64,000 nucleotides of DNA from Okapia johnstoni (GCA_024291935.2 CM044309.1:33070001-33134000), one strand, 5' to 3'. Shown: positions 40,872-52,646, numbered from the stretch's first letter. Notes: generated from the letters alone by a model not told the origin. Numbers and translations: made by a program.

Positions 40872-43189
40872 ATACTTCTTGTAAATCTTAAATATCTTAA
40901 TGTATTTGGTAAGTTTTATGTTAGCCTATTAGGATATCTGTCTGGTATAAAGTTCAATGTTAAAGAAAAAGTAGTGACAATCACATGCAATTTGGCTTAT
41001 TAGTTATTAGGAACAAACATTATTCATATCCTTTTATATATCCTCACACTCTTCCAGGTAAACTGATGACACAGACAAATCAAAATATGTATTAATTGCA
41101 CAGAAATGCTTACAAACTGCCACCTAAGACATATTGTCTTATCTCATAGTTTTATAAGTAAACACAAAAATTATCATAGCTTGATTGTTTTTGTTCAAAA
41201 TGTGAGATACCCAGATATATGTTAATGAAAACAATTATCTTCTAGTTTGATATAAGAATATATTATAGTTTTAAATTCATATATTTGGTTCCAAATCAGT
41301 TATACACCAGTATGTTTTTCCAAAATTTATCTTCAAGTCATGTATTTTGTTAGATACTGAATGTGAAGTTAATTAAATAGCACATCACTTATTAAATAGG
41401 AAAAGTCAAAGTAGGATTTTTAAAGTTTGTATTTAAATGAATATGACATATAGTCTTGAATAATAACTTACCTAAAATTGAGTAATTTTACTTAAGTCAC
41501 GTCTTTCTTGTGTACCGTAAAATGTTTAAATAATTAAGATATCTCCCAGAGAGCTTTGCTGAAGTGTCATTGTACAAGTCAAAACAGGTGAAAAAGCCTT
41601 CAATAAAGCCAGGAAAAGAGTTTGCAATAATTATTTGTATTCAGTTTAAGGAGAATCTAGCCATCCTCCAGTAAATGACTGGTAATTGGATAATATGAGG
41701 TCTAGTGAGATGCAGAAGGAAGATTAAAGTCCAGTGGTACAGTCAGTTGATTACAAGAAAATGTGAATCCACTTTTGGCCTGCCTTACTCCACCCACATC
41801 AAATGAGCATCTCCTATAGCTTCTTGTCCCAGCTCTCAGTAAAAATCAGCAGTTACCTCTTCAGCCTAACCTCAAGTGTGCTACACAAATCCCTATACTA
41901 TTTATGTTCTCTTTACTTATTGTAAGATATAGAGAGAGACATACACTATCTTGAAATACCCATCATAAATCAGTGGCACTTTCCGATTTATTATTTTCTT
42001 TACAACAAAGGATGCTTTCTTCCCAAGAGTCCTATTTTTCTTAATCAAGTCAAATTTCTTAGAGTTTAATTTCCTTGTATTCTTGGACATCGGGGCTTCA
42101 TTTGTACTATCTTGTTTAGTGAACTTGTTAGTTTTCATGTTATGACTTCATTATTCACTTATTTTATTACAGTTAATACATTTTACATCTATTACATCCA
42201 AATGAAGCTAACGAATTTCAAAATGATTTAAGTCAGCATTATTATTTTCTAATAATATTCATGTCGCTTGGCTATTCTAATTGTTAATTTAAAAATCCAG
42301 TTCTCATGGGAGTAACTACTCTTTAATAAAACCTCTTAAAATTCTGAAGAAAGATTTCAATGGATATGATCTAAGGAAAAAAGAAATACACATAAATGAA
42401 GTATCTTTGTCTTTTTATCAATGTATGCTACACCGTTTCTCTGTGAATTGTTACTAGCTTTCATTTTCAAACTTTGGAAGGATGAGTCATTTGTAGTAGG
42501 AAGTTGATGCTAAAGATCTATGTTTGGCAACTCGAAGAACATTTTTAGCATTTGGATTTCCCTATTTATAGTACAGCGTCAGGCAGAGTGAATGTTTGGC
42601 ATTTCTATAAGGGATGCAAACTCTTTAACATGCTCTGTTGTGATCTAACAATTCATTTCAGGGTAAGATGACTCAGTCTTGTTTGGAAAATGTTTTATAC
42701 AAATATTGGCAAGAAGATTGTGACTGCGTTTCTATGGATTTTACAAATGCAGACTTCCCTAAAGTACAGTATATTTCACAATATTCCTTTCTTCTGCATT
42801 AGTATAATTCTATATGAACTGTCTTTTATTACTCTGAACTCTCACACTGCCCTGCCCCATTCCTTACTTTTTAGATTCTGTTAATCCATGTTGAAGTCAG
42901 AGATCATGTTTCTAGGTCCCTCCAAGTGTCAAAAAATTTTTAACCTAAACTTCCTCTAAACTGCAGTATTTTTCTCATAGTTAAAACTTCAGATTACTTC
43001 ATTAACATATGCCCTTGTCTTTTAGATTAAGGCTTTTGAGAACAGTAATTTGTAGGATTTGCCCTTAATTGGCTAAATAGGAGAGATATTCTATCCCCCC
43101 ACACACACACACACATATCCCAACACACAGTTGAATTAATGAAAAATAGAAGAAGCTAAATGTAATGTGGGATCCTGGATCGGATCCTG
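40872..43189. other. Long unique AT-rich stretch
   Basis: No mobile element is recognised over 2.3 kb. A frame on the minus strand at 41917-42138 is open for 73 codons, starts at ATG and is lysine/asparagine-rich, as expected from AT-rich DNA. A (CA)n run lies at 43099-43116. Confidence 0.55.
43099..43116. repeat. Short (CA)n microsatellite
   Basis: A C run passes into nine or so CA units, followed by CATATCCCAACACACAG. Confidence 0.9.
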
Positions 43190-44329
43190 TTCAGTTCAGT
43201 TCAGATCAGTCACTCAGTCATGTCCAGCTCTTTGTGACCCCATGGACTGCAGCATACCAGGCCTCCCTGTCCATCACCAGCTCCCGGAGTTTACTCAGAC
43301 TCATGTCCATTGAGTCGGTGCTGCCATTCAACCATCTCATCCTCTGTTGTCCCCTTCTCCTCGTGCCTTCAATCTTTCCCAGCATCAAGGTCTTCTCAAA
43401 TAAGTCAGCTCTTCGAATGAGGTGGCCAAAGTATTGGAGTTTCAGCTTCAACATCAGTCATTCCAATAAATATTCAGCACTGATTTTCTTTAGGATGGGC
43501 TGGTTGGATCTCCTTGCAGTCCAAGGGACTCTCAAGAGCCTTCTCCAACACCACAGTTCAAAAGCATCAATTCTTCGGTGCTCAGCTTTCTTCATAGTCC
43601 AACTCTCACATCCATACATGACTGCTGGAAAAACCATAGCCTTGACCAGATGGACCTTTGTTGGCAAAGTAATATGTCTGCTTTTTAATATTATGTCTAG
43701 GTTGGTCATAACTTTCCTTCCAAGGAGTAAGCGTCTTTTAATTTCATGACTGCAGTCACCATCTGCAGTGATTTTGGAGCCCCCAAAATAAAGTCAGCCA
43801 CTGTTTCCACTGTTTCCCCATCTATCTTCTATGAAGTGATGGGACCAGATGCCATGATCTTAGTTTTCTGAATGTTGAACTTTAAGCCAACGTTTCACTC
43901 TCCTCTTTCACTTTCATCAAGAGGCTCTTTAGTTCTTCTTCACTTTCTGCCATAAGGGTGATGTCATCTTCATGTCTGAGGTTATTGATATTTCTCCTGG
44001 CGATCTTGATTCCAGCTTGTGCTTCCTCCAGCCCAGCGTTTCTCATGATATACTCTGCATATAAGTTAAATAAGCAGGGTGACAATATACAGCCTTGATG
44101 TACTCCTTTCCCTATTTGGAACCAGTCTGTTTTTCCATGTCCAGTTCTAACTGTTGCTTCCTGACCTGCATACAGATTTCTCAAGAGGCAGGTCAGGTGG
44201 TCTGGTATTCCCATCTCTTGAAGAATTTTCAAGAGTTTGTGGTGTTCCACACAGTCAAAGGCTTTGGCATGTCAATAAAGCAGAAATAGTTGTTTTTCTG
44301 GAACTGTCTTGCTTTTTTGATAATCCATT
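43190..44329 (-). mobile_element. BovB LINE, longest copy, 5'-truncated, minus
   Basis: The antisense BovB runs from TTCAGTTCAGTTCAGATCAG to GCTTTTTTGATAATCCATTG. On the minus strand the reverse-transcriptase domain is recognisable at 43882-44250: HQGCILSPCLFNLYAEYIMR, then INNLRHEDDITLMAE, where the catalytic YADD has become HEDD. The frame breaks near 43880. GGATCCTG at 43182-43189 and 44330-44337 may be its target-site duplication. The copy is inactive. Confidence 0.95.
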
Positions 44330-44391
44330 GGATCCTGAAACAAACTCAAAAGAGGGACATTAGGTAAAAAACTAAGGAAATCTGAACTGAG

Positions 44392-44534
44392 TATTGTTGT
44401 TGTTTAGCTAAGTCATATCTGGCTCATTTGTGACCCCATGGACTGTAGCGTGCCAGACTCCTCTGCCCATGGGATTTCTCAGGCAAGAATACTGGAGTGG
44501 GTTGCCATTTCCTTCTCCAGGGGATCTTTCCGAG
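44392..44534 (-). mobile_element. Bov-A/Bov-tA, truncated, minus
   Basis: On the plus strand: TTGTTGTTGTTTAGCTAAGT to CTTCTCCAGGGGATCTTTCC. It breaks off inside the element; the B-box and head are absent. Confidence 0.93.
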
Positions 44535-44537
44535 AAT

Positions 44538-44645
44538 TAAATATGGACTTTAGTTAATAATAGTGTACCAACATTGGTTTATTAATTATAACACATGTAC
44601 CATGTTAGTGTAAGAAGCTAATAATAGAATAGAAAAAGTACAGTA
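44538..44645 (+). mobile_element. Older L1M 3' fragment
   Basis: TATGGACTTTAGTTAATAAT, AGTGTACCAACATTGGTTTA and ACACATGTACCATGTTAGTG follow the 3' end of an old mammalian L1. Confidence 0.7.
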
Positions 44646-44859
44646 ACTGTATTTATACCTAATGTAGTAAATAGCTAGAGTTGACCCCAGCCTTTTTGTC
44701 ATAAGAGGAAATGGGATAGAAAGTGATAACTAATTCTCCTGTTGCCAAGGTCCTCTAGCGACACAGCCACCTGTTAACAGAGGTCAATCCAAGCCAGCCA
44801 CGGTGACCATGGGGCTGTTATCTTCCCTGTGCCTGTCTCCGGAGACATGAGAGGTTGGA

Positions 44860-44970
44860 AGCTCAGACTTCCTGGGCTTGAGTTCCAGCCATTGGGTATT
44901 GGGGGCTTTGCTTGACTTGTTAATCTCTCTGGACCTCATTTTCCATTTCTGGGAAATCAGAGTCAAGCTG
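44860..44970 (+). mobile_element. MIR SINE fragment
   Basis: TCCTGGGCTTGAGTTCCAGC, TTGTTAATCTCTCTGGACCT, CATTTTCCATTTCTGGGAAA match the MIR core in order. Confidence 0.7.
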
Positions 44971-45361
44971 GATTTTCTCTCCTGAAAACCATGGCTTAGA
45001 AAAATTATGACTCTCTGAATATGTGCTGGAGGTTTATTTGTAATTACAACTATGGAATTTATTGAGGGTAAAATTTTGGTACTGAAGCAGTTTGCACACG
45101 TTGTATAGTTTGTAGCGTAAGTTATTATTTATCATTTTCTAGCACTTCTGTGCCCTGCACCCCACCCTCAAAAAAGTCCTAAAAATAATGCTGTTGCCAT
45201 GTGAGAGCCACTTAGACATTAAGAAGATAAGACCACAGCTTTTTTAAATACCACATTGAATCTGAACTCAAAATCATATTAAACATTAAATTATACCTTA
45301 ATTTGTGATAAATTGTTATTCATATAAGGTACATTTTCAAACAAAGATTTTAGGTTAATGT
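44971..45361. other. Unique AT-rich stretch, no gene seen
   Basis: No recognised repeat or open frame of note. Confidence 0.55.
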
Positions 45362-45362
45362 G

Positions 45363-45592
45363 CTTGCTTCCCAGGTGGCTCTAGTGGTAAAGAATCTGCC
45401 TGCCAATGCAGGAGACACAGGAGATGCGGGGTTTGATCCCTTGGGTCAGGAAGATCTCCTGGAGGAAGAGATGGCAACCCACTCCAGTATTCTCGCCTGG
45501 AGAATCCCATGGACAGAGGAGGCTGGCAGGCTGCAGTCCCTGGGGTTGAAAAGAGTTGGACATGTCTGAGCTACTGAGCATGCATGCATGCT
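45363..45592 (+). mobile_element. Bov-tA-type SINE, plus orientation
   Basis: Full-length, from GCTTCCCAGGTGGCTCTAGT to the alternating GCATGCATGCATGC end. The B-box is GGTTTGATCCC at 45430-45440. Confidence 0.95.
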
Positions 45593-45915
45593 TCAATGTA
45601 ATTTAGTTTGAATTTTTTATTTAATATAATTTATAGTGTTATGCGGTGCTTTAATTTAGGGCAATAAAATTTTGAATACCCAATTATACTTAAGGCCTTG
45701 GAGACATTTAAGACCATGCCAAGTGTTCATATTATGCTTGTTGAGTTCATCATCAGGAAGTTACTCATCCAATAATTATTCCTTAATTCCTTTTGAGTCA
45801 GTCATTGTCCATTATAAGAAATTATTATTTTCTAGCTATGGGTCTCAGTGCTATGTTTTGATTAGAGGCATATAGAAAAGAAAGTTTACTTAGGTCTTCC
45901 TTGAAAGTTAAATCC
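45593..45915. other. Unique stretch, no gene seen
   Basis: AT-rich unique sequence. Nothing is recognised. Confidence 0.5.
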
Positions 45916-46166
45916 AGAGATTTCCCTAGTGGTCCTGTGGTTAAGAATCTTCCTGCCAATGCAGGGGACACTGGTTCAATCCCTGATCTAGAAAGATTCC
46001 ACATGCCACAGGGCAGCTGAACCCATGCACCACAACTACTGAGCCCTTGTGCTCTGGAGACCATGCTGCACAACAGGAGAAGCCGCTGCAATGAGAAGCC
46101 CGAGGACTGCAACTAGAAAAAACATGGGTGCATCAACGGAGACCCAGTACAGCCATAAAGAAATAA
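45916..46166 (+). mobile_element. CHR-type SINE, long form, plus
   Basis: AGATTTCCCTAGTGGTCCTG with B-box GGTTCAATCCC, then CACAACTACTGAGCCCTTGT, GCTCTGGAGACCATGCTGCA, AATGAGAAGCCCGAGGACTG and ACCCAGTACAGCCATAAAGA. This is a nearly complete long CHR element with an A-rich tail. Confidence 0.92.
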
Positions 46167-46171
46167 AAATT

Positions 46172-46276
46172 CAGATGGGGGATACATGTATACCTGTGGC
46201 CGATTCATGTCGATGTATGGCAAAAAACCATCACAATATTGTAATCTCCAATTAAAATAAATAAATTATTTTTTTT
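46172..46276 (+). mobile_element. Ruminant L1 3' terminus, sense
   Basis: GGGGGATACATGTATACCTG, TGGCCGATTCATGTCGATGT, CACAATATTGTAATCTCCAA, TTAAAATAAATAAATT is the extreme 3' end of the same L1 type as at 32797-33256. It directly follows the CHR tail. Confidence 0.88.
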
Positions 46277-46329
46277 AAAGTCCAATAATAACCTCTTGAC
46301 CAGTAGAAGCACTCTGGGGAGGGATTGAA

Positions 46330-46490
46330 TAGTTGTTCTCAACTTTGACTAATTCAATAAAGTCAATCCAGGACTTTTAAAAGTCCCTGTGTGCAGAATG
46401 TACCTCAGACTAATTAAACCTATTGTCTAGAGGCATTTTTAAAAATTTCCCAGGTGTTTTCACTGTGCAACCAAAGTGAAGAACCATTAG
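46330..46490 (+). mobile_element. MER5A-like hAT MITE
   Basis: AGTTGTTCTCAACTTTGACT at the left, GTGTGCAGAATGTACCTCAG inside and GTGAAGAACCATTAG at the right follow the MER5-type order, with degraded terminal inverted repeats (GTTCTCAAC / GTGAAGAAC). Confidence 0.7.
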
Positions 46491-46689
46491 CCTTAAGGGA
46501 GTGGGGAATGCCTCTTGTGATGATCAAGCTAACATTTATTGAGCACCCCTGGTAAGTATCAAGCCCTGTAAATAATTCACAACCAGGGGAATATTTAATC
46601 ATTTATTCATTAATTGATTGAACTTTTATCAAATACATGTGCTATTCTAAAAATAAGGTTAAAAATGCTAGAAAAGTACAAAGGGGTCT

Positions 46690-47225
46690 GTGCCTATCAT
46701 CTTTTTTATTCATAATAAATTTAGTGGCTTAATATGACCATTTATTTAGCTTTTGATTCTGCAATTGGCAATTTAGGCTAGACGCAGCTGAGCAGTTCCT
46801 CTGGTCTCAGCTAGCCACCACATACAGCAGCGTTCACTGTGGTTTGGCTTTGCTGATCTTTGCTGGGTCCTCACATGTCTAGGGGCCTCAGTGGGACAAC
46901 CTAGCTGATGGAGTGCTGGTCAGTATGGTTTCTCATCCTTCAGCAGGGCTAGCCTAGTCTTGTTCACATAATGCAGTTAGGGTCACCTATAAAATGAATG
47001 CAAGTAAGCAAGGCCTCTTAGGCTTCATCTCAGAACTGGCACCCTATCACGGCTGCCACATTTCTTGCCCAAAGTTAGTCACAAGTCCAGTCTAGATTCA
47101 AGGGGTAGGGAAGTATATTTTATCTCCTAATGGGTAGTACTGAAAAGTCATATTACAAAGGGTGGGGATAAAGGAAGGAGTGAGTAATGGTGGTTATTTT
47201 TGCAATCAACCACAGGTGGGAAACC
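46690..47225. repeat. Ancient mammalian repeat, unassigned
   Basis: TTAGTGGCTTAATATGACCA, TTCTGCAATTGGCAATTTAG, ATTGCAATCAACCACAGG-like and CATTTCTTGCCCAAAGTTAG segments match the general order of an old dispersed repeat. A further piece seems to lie at 47950-48070 (GGAGCTACAAAGTCACAGTG). The family is not named. Confidence 0.55.
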
Positions 47226-47503
47226 CTAATTCTGTCTTGGGACACAAGGAAGGTTTCTGAGAGGTGGTTAAATTTGATCTGGTTTAAAAGGTGAAAAAGA
47301 AATTTAAAATATATTTGAGATGAAAGCACTAGAATGGACAAAACTATCACATTGCAGTTTCCTTAGTGAAAAACAAAACAGAGATTGTAAGTTTCCTAAA
47401 TGTAGGAAATATATCTAGCCCAACACAGAGCATGTAGGAGGCACTTAAGGTAGACTTTTTCATTTGTATCAAAAAGAGTCAGCACAATGGAACTAAATGG
47501 GCC

Positions 47504-47787
47504 CATGCTGCTGCTGCTGCTGCTGCTAAGTCGCTTCAGTCGTGTTTGACTCTGTGCGACCCCATAGACAGCAGCCCACCAGGCTCCACCATCCCTGGGA
47601 TTCTCCATGCAAGAACACTGGAGTGGGTTGCCATTTCCTTCTCCAATGCATGAAAGTGAAAAGTGAAAGTGAAGTCGCTCAGTCGTCTCCGACTCTTCGC
47701 AACCCCATGGACTGCAGCCTACCAGCTCCTCTGTCCATGGGATTTTCCAGGCAAGAGTACTGGAGTGGGTTGCCATTGCCTTCTCCG
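47504..47787 (-). mobile_element. Bov-A2 dimer SINE, minus orientation
   Basis: Two Bov-A monomers are joined by the linker GAAAGTGAAAAGTGAAAGTG at about 47651-47670. The left unit starts with a (CTG)n run and CTAAGTCGCTTCAGTCGTGT; the right unit ends CCATTGCCTTCTCCG. There is no tRNA-derived head, which distinguishes Bov-A2 from Bov-tA. Confidence 0.95.
47508..47527. repeat. (CTG)n trinucleotide repeat
   Basis: Six to seven CTG units form the edge of the Bov-A2 element; this is the usual (CAG)n tail on the minus strand. Likely variable in length. Confidence 0.9.
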
Positions 47788-48122
47788 ATTGATCTGGACT
47801 TATTCACAGGGAGGATCAGCAAAGTTCCTAGAGTGAGAGCCGAAACATGCAAAGTTGTAGTCTTGGTTCAGAACTGATACTCTGTTGCTTGCACTGCATT
47901 CCATGAGACAAAGGCCAGCCCAAACCTAACCCAAAGGCTTGCCAGAAATTAAGGGTTAAGAAATACACATTTTTCATCACTGGAAGGAGCTACAAAGTCA
48001 CAGTGCAAGGAGTGAGGATACTGGGAGGGGTAGATTGTGGCCATTGATACAATCTCCTACACCTACCTGTAGCTCACTGCAGTCCTATGAAGAATAAATG
48101 AAATGTAACAATCTTTCTAGGT

Positions 48123-48485
48123 AAATAATTGTTGTCCAGCTCTTGTGAACCCATGGACTGTAGCACTCCAGGCTCCCCTGTCCTTCACTAACTCCCAGAG
48201 TTTGCTCAGATTCATGTCCACTGAGTCAGTGATGCTATCTCATCCTCTGCTGCCCCCTTCTCCTTTTGCTTTCAGTCTTTCCCAGCATCAGGGTCTTTTC
48301 CAATGACTCAGCTCTTCACATTAGGTGGCCAAAGTTTTGGAGATTCAGCTTCAGCATCAGTCCTTCCAATGGATATTCAGGTTTGAATTTCCTTTGCGAT
48401 TGACTGGTTTGAGCTCCTTGTAGTCCAAGGGACTCTCAAAGAGTCTTCTCAGCACCACAATTTGAAAACATCGATTCTTTGACTG
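48123..48485 (-). mobile_element. BovB/ART2 3' end, minus orientation
   Basis: On the plus strand: TTGTTGTCCAGCTCTTGTGA, CACTCCAGGCTCCCCTGTCC, GCTTTCAGTCTTTCCCAGCA, AGGTGGCCAAAGTTTTGGAG to AACATCGATTCTT. A 7-base TCTAGGT at 48116-48122 and 48486-48492 is the likely target-site duplication. More diverged than the other BovB copies. Confidence 0.92.
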
Positions 48486-48492
48486 TCTAGGT

Positions 48493-49286
48493 GAGGCTTC
48501 AAGTTAAAACGAATCTGGCAAGCAGTGGATGTTGAATAAGTAGAAGCTGTTAATTTTTCCTTACATATATTAAAAATCAGATTTTTCAGGCAAGTTCTTT
48601 AATTGCCTACTTGTAAAGAGTATCGGATGAGCCTCCAAATGGTATTCGCAAAGCTTAAATGTTATGTATTTTTTTCTCTATTGCATAAAGATAATATAAG
48701 TGGGGGAAAGCACATTGTCTACGAGGGCATGTGTACCTTGGCACAGAATTCAGGTGTCGTCACCTGATGAAGCGAACAAAGCCTGGCAGCTGAAGCCAGA
48801 CAAAGTCACAGCTGTTCAGGAGAAAGACATATTTAATCAATGTGAAGGGTCAACTCAGGAAAAGAATCAGAGACAGTAAACTGTGATAGTTCAACTCCAA
48901 AAATATTAAAAATATTAAAGCCCTTTGTAATGGGTCAGAACTCATTTTTAAACCTATGCAAAGAAAGCAAAACCTTAATAAATCTTTATTGATATCTTTC
49001 ACTGTAGTGTTATAACTATTTTCACCAAACCAGCCAAGCCCCATGTAATTCCAGATTGATCCACAAATTGCTCTTGGATCCCACAAATTAGACTGAATGG
49101 AGATTTATTTATCTGGCAGCTAGAATATACATAATCAGTTATATGAACTGGGTCAAAAAAAAAACGATCTCCTTTGAAATAAATAGAGCATCAAAGTTTA
49201 TTCAGGAATGTACAGTATAGAAATAGGGCAAATGTTCACTGAGGATGGTGTCTGCTTTTTATAACTGTGGAACTTGAAGCTCTTTA
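48493..49286. other. Unique stretch, no gene seen
   Basis: No recognised mobile element until the next SINE. No open frame with support. Confidence 0.55.
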
Positions 49287-49487
49287 AGGTAAAGAATCGG
49301 CCTGCTAATGCAGGAGATGCAAGTTTGATTGCTGGGTCAGGAAGATCCCCTGGAGAAGAAAATGGCAGCCTACTTCCATATTCTTGCCTGGAGAATCCCA
49401 TGGACAGAGGAGCCTGGCGGGCTATAGTCCATGGAACAGCAAGAGAGTTGGACACAACTTAGCAACTCAACAACAGCAGCAACACAA
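49287..49487 (+). mobile_element. Bov-tA-type SINE, 5'-truncated, plus
   Basis: It starts inside the head at AAGGTAAAGAATCGGCCTGC, has a decayed B-box AAGTTTGATTGCTG, and ends CAACTCAACAACAGCAGCAA. Confidence 0.93.
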
Positions 49488-49880
49488 AGATACATCACAT
49501 GATCATTGGGCCCTGCAGCCTGAGCCCAGCTTGCATCACCCAGCCCCCCACTCTCCAGGAGCCCCAAGATCTTCAAAAAGCTGTCTATCTGCTTACACTT
49601 AGCTTTCAAGCACTGAGTTTCCACTCTATTGCAGTTCCTTTTATGATTTTAGAAAGTCCTGATGGTGGAGTGATTGAGACCCATGGCTGTCATCCTCATC
49701 TCTCTCACTTTCTCTCTGAGTGATGGGGAGTCAAGGGTGGGAATGGGGATGATGGGAAACTCTATAAGCCTCAGTTCCTACTCCATCAACCATGATCCTA
49801 TGAAGACACTTATGTTTCCATGGTGGTTCTGTCACATTCGTAGTCTCAAATATTGAATCCCAGAATTGCAGGTTAAAGGA
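49488..49880. other. Unique stretch, no gene seen
   Basis: Several short open frames lie on both strands, none with recognisable features. No repeat is assigned. Confidence 0.5.
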
Positions 49881-50098
49881 AAGTGAAGTGAAAGTATCAG
49901 TCATTCAGTTGTGCCCGATTCTTTGAGACCCCATGGACCATAGCCTGCCACGCTCCTCTGTCCATGGAATTCTCCAGACAAGAATACTAGAGTGGGTTGC
50001 CATTCCCTTCTCCAGGGGATCTTTCCAACCCAGAGATTGAACCCAAGTCTCCTGCATTGCAGGTAGATTCTTTCCCACCTGAGCTACCAAGGAAGTCT
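49881..50098 (-). mobile_element. Bov-tA-type SINE, minus orientation
   Basis: On the plus strand: AAGTGAAGTGAAAGTATCAG to GAGCTACCAAGGAAGTC. AGGTTAA on each side (49870 and 50101) is a short possible target-site duplication. Confidence 0.94.
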
Positions 50099-50101
50099 GT
50101 A

Positions 50102-50910
50102 GGTTAATAAAAAGGCAATAGAAGGTAAAAAGCCCAAAGCTACCCAATCCAGACAGGTTTGCTGATAGCCTTGCTTGTGCTTTTAAATTCCACCCATCAT
50201 GTGTGGACTCACCACCGTCTCTCCCTCTAAAACGCAAGAGCATGGGTCTCTCATTCCATAACAAGTAAACAGTGTTCATTCTGAACACTCAGTGTTTGTT
50301 TTTAAAGTAATGTTTTATGGGCTGTGTAATAAAGTACCTAACCTGGAACTGAGCATATGGCCACAAGTATTTGTGGACTTGATGTCTGTCTCTGTATGCC
50401 TGAGAATGATTTCTGCTTTCTGAAATTCCTGTTGGCAGGGAAAGTGGTTTCGTTGATGCTGGTAGACCATCTGGGGCTTGCTTTTCTAAATTTGATAACT
50501 TTATTTATATATAATATCTTTAAGGGGAATTCCCTATTTTTGACATTTGTTTGAAAAACTAGAAGTTGTAGAAAGGTTTCTAAATCCAGGATGAGAAAAA
50601 TTTACCCTTGCAAACCCTGCAAGTATCTTAAATTCCTGCAACTTTATTTTTTACAAATTAAAATGAAATGCAGATATGTTGGACTCAAATCTCAAAGATC
50701 CAAGGACAGTCTCAGGTTTTTAATATTATTACTATAAAGGATTTATAATATGTTAAACATTTTATATTAAGTATATGCCTTAAGACTTGTTGGAACCCTT
50801 ATTTAATTGAAAGCCATCTACAAATTTAGTAAACACAATCTGTTTAATCCTTCAGATTTTAGAAGATGATTAATAAAACATGAATATTAGTTCTACTTCA
50901 CATATCTATA
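50102..50910. other. Unique stretch, no gene seen
   Basis: AT-rich. A 65-codon open frame at 50357-50554 lacks recognisable features. No mobile element is seen. Confidence 0.55.
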
Positions 50911-51138
50911 TGGGCTTCCCAAGTGGTAAAGAACCCATCTACCAATGCAGGAGATGCAAGAGACACAGGTTCGAGCCCTGGGTTGGGAAGATCCCCTGGA
51001 GGAGGAAGTGGCAACCCACTCCAATATCTTTGCCTGGAGAATCCCATGAACACGGGGACCCAGGAGCCTATCGGGCTACAGTCCACGGGGTCACAAAGAG
51101 TTCGACAAGACTGAAGTGACTTAGCACACACACACATG
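50911..51138 (+). mobile_element. Bov-tA-type SINE, plus orientation
   Basis: GGGCTTCCCAAGTGGTAAAG to AAGTGACTTAGCACACACAC. The head carries a small deletion that removes part of the A-box. The B-box GGTTCGAGCCC is at 50969-50979. Confidence 0.94.
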
Positions 51139-51829
51139 TCTATATACGTTCTGTATTTTAAAACTATAGATCTTTGTTCCTTTTGTCTCTTAAAAGAATG
51201 GCAACCCACACCCAACTTGGAGGGTGTAGAATAATAATTTGCCCCAGCCCCACCCTGCTTTGTTATTCCCCAACCATCAAATTGAGTGTTGATCACCATT
51301 CCCCATTAGTTTTGTGCTGTGGTTTTCTTAAGGTAAAGAAAAAATGAAAGATAGAATGAGCGCATCATATCTTTAAAGAAAAATGAGAAACACCATGCTT
51401 CCTTGGGAAGTAGAAAAATATTTCCACATGGTTAACCTGGCCTGCCTCAGTGTTTACATTACCGGCCAGGCCCTGTGCACGTGGGGCCTCTTTTAAATCT
51501 GACCTCATACATCACAACTATGGAAACAAAAACAAACAAAAACCAATACAGATTAGAATCTCTGGATTCAGCGAGATTACTCAAGCATGACTGGAGGAGA
51601 GACTGCCACGTAGTACTCAGTGTCAAAGTACAGTATCTACTGACTAGTAGTTCAGGTGCAATTTCATAATAGGGTTCCCATACAATCTGGAAGGTATGGC
51701 AAGTATTAGTCAAACCTGTGGCACAAATAACGTGGGCATAGAAAAAAGAGGCATTGTGAAAGAGAAATGCGTATAGCAATGAGCAGTGGCCTTGTGCATG
51801 GGAGGGCCTTCCTGGCATCTAATTGGGGG
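51139..51829. other. Unique stretch, no gene seen
   Basis: An open frame of 119 codons runs on the minus strand at 51459-51818, with several hydrophobic stretches but no recognised family. I consider it chance. No repeat is assigned before about 51830. Confidence 0.5.
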
Positions 51830-52280
51830 TAGAACTTAACTAGGAGAAGGGCTGGGATGGGGTGGAAGAGATTCTGGATAAGGACTAAGTGAGTGAGATG
51901 GAGACAGTTAGGCAGTAGAGTGAGAAGAAGGAGGGAGGCCACATCCAGAACTTGCAAGAAGTTCTGCTTGATGTGATTTCATTTCCTGTATGCTTTGGTC
52001 AGTGGAAAACTATTAAGGGGTTTTAAGCAGAGGACTTGGTGTGATCAGATTTTCTTTTTGGAAAGATCCCCCGGCTGGGGTTTGAAGAAGGAACTGGAAG
52101 GCAGCAGGGTGAATCCGGTAGCCAAGACAAGAGATGCTATAACTTGAGTAGGGGACTGACCCTGGGGGTGCAGAGACAAGGACCAGCTGCAGAGATGGAT
52201 TTGAAAGTCATCTCAGAGATGAAACCAAGAGGGCTTGCTATGTGGGATTGCACATGGGGGAAAACTGAGAGGGTGTTAAA
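51830..52280. repeat. Degraded ancient mammalian repeat
   Basis: GGGCTGGGATGGGGTGGAAG, AAGGGGTTTTAAGCAGAGGA, CTTGGTGTGATCAGATTTTC and AACTGGAAGGCAGCAGGGTG match, in order, a common old mammalian repeat with the 'ttttaagcagg..gtgatctgattt' motif. Further pieces may lie at 52520-52640. Confidence 0.6.
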
Positions 52281-52475
52281 AGGGAGGACCCTGGAAGGCA
52301 AGCTTGCACAGTGAGCTGAAGGTAGCACCATTCACAGAGGGATGGGGCGAGGGAAGGGGGGTGTCCAGCAAGCTCACATGCAGAAGCTGGGGGCCTGAAG
52401 ACATGCTGGTGGGGTGGGCCCATGGCAGCTGGGTCTGGACTCCAGAGCGCAGAATAGAGGTTTTGGCTGGAAGTA

Positions 52476-52522
52476 CGAAAGAGTCAGACATGACTTAGCA
52501 ACTAAACAACAGAACAACAAAT
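52476..52522 (+). mobile_element. Bov-A 3' tail fragment
   Basis: ACGAAAGAGTCAGACATGAC then TTAGCAACTAAACAACAGAA is only the terminal segment of a Bov-tA/Bov-A element, an extreme 5' truncation. Confidence 0.85.
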
Positions 52523-52646
52523 AGGGAATCAAGGAAACACGAAGGGAATTGAACTTATGGGTATGGCTAAAATGTCAAGAAGAAAATATGAGGCAAAATA
52601 AGGAGTAAAGCCTAAGACTGAACTCCAAAAAACAAAGATCACAGTA

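Noticed and set aside
43165..43749. A 194-codon open frame on the plus strand, the longest in the window
   Set aside because: It is the antisense of the BovB reverse-transcriptase region. The real coding strand of the element is minus, and the plus frame has no independent support.
50898..51299. A 133-codon minus-strand open frame
   Set aside because: More than half of it is the reverse complement of the Bov-tA at 50911-51138. Similar frames recur in other SINE copies.
51459..51818. A 119-codon minus-strand frame with hydrophobic stretches
   Set aside because: No recognised family, no splice or start context, and its length is within chance expectation.
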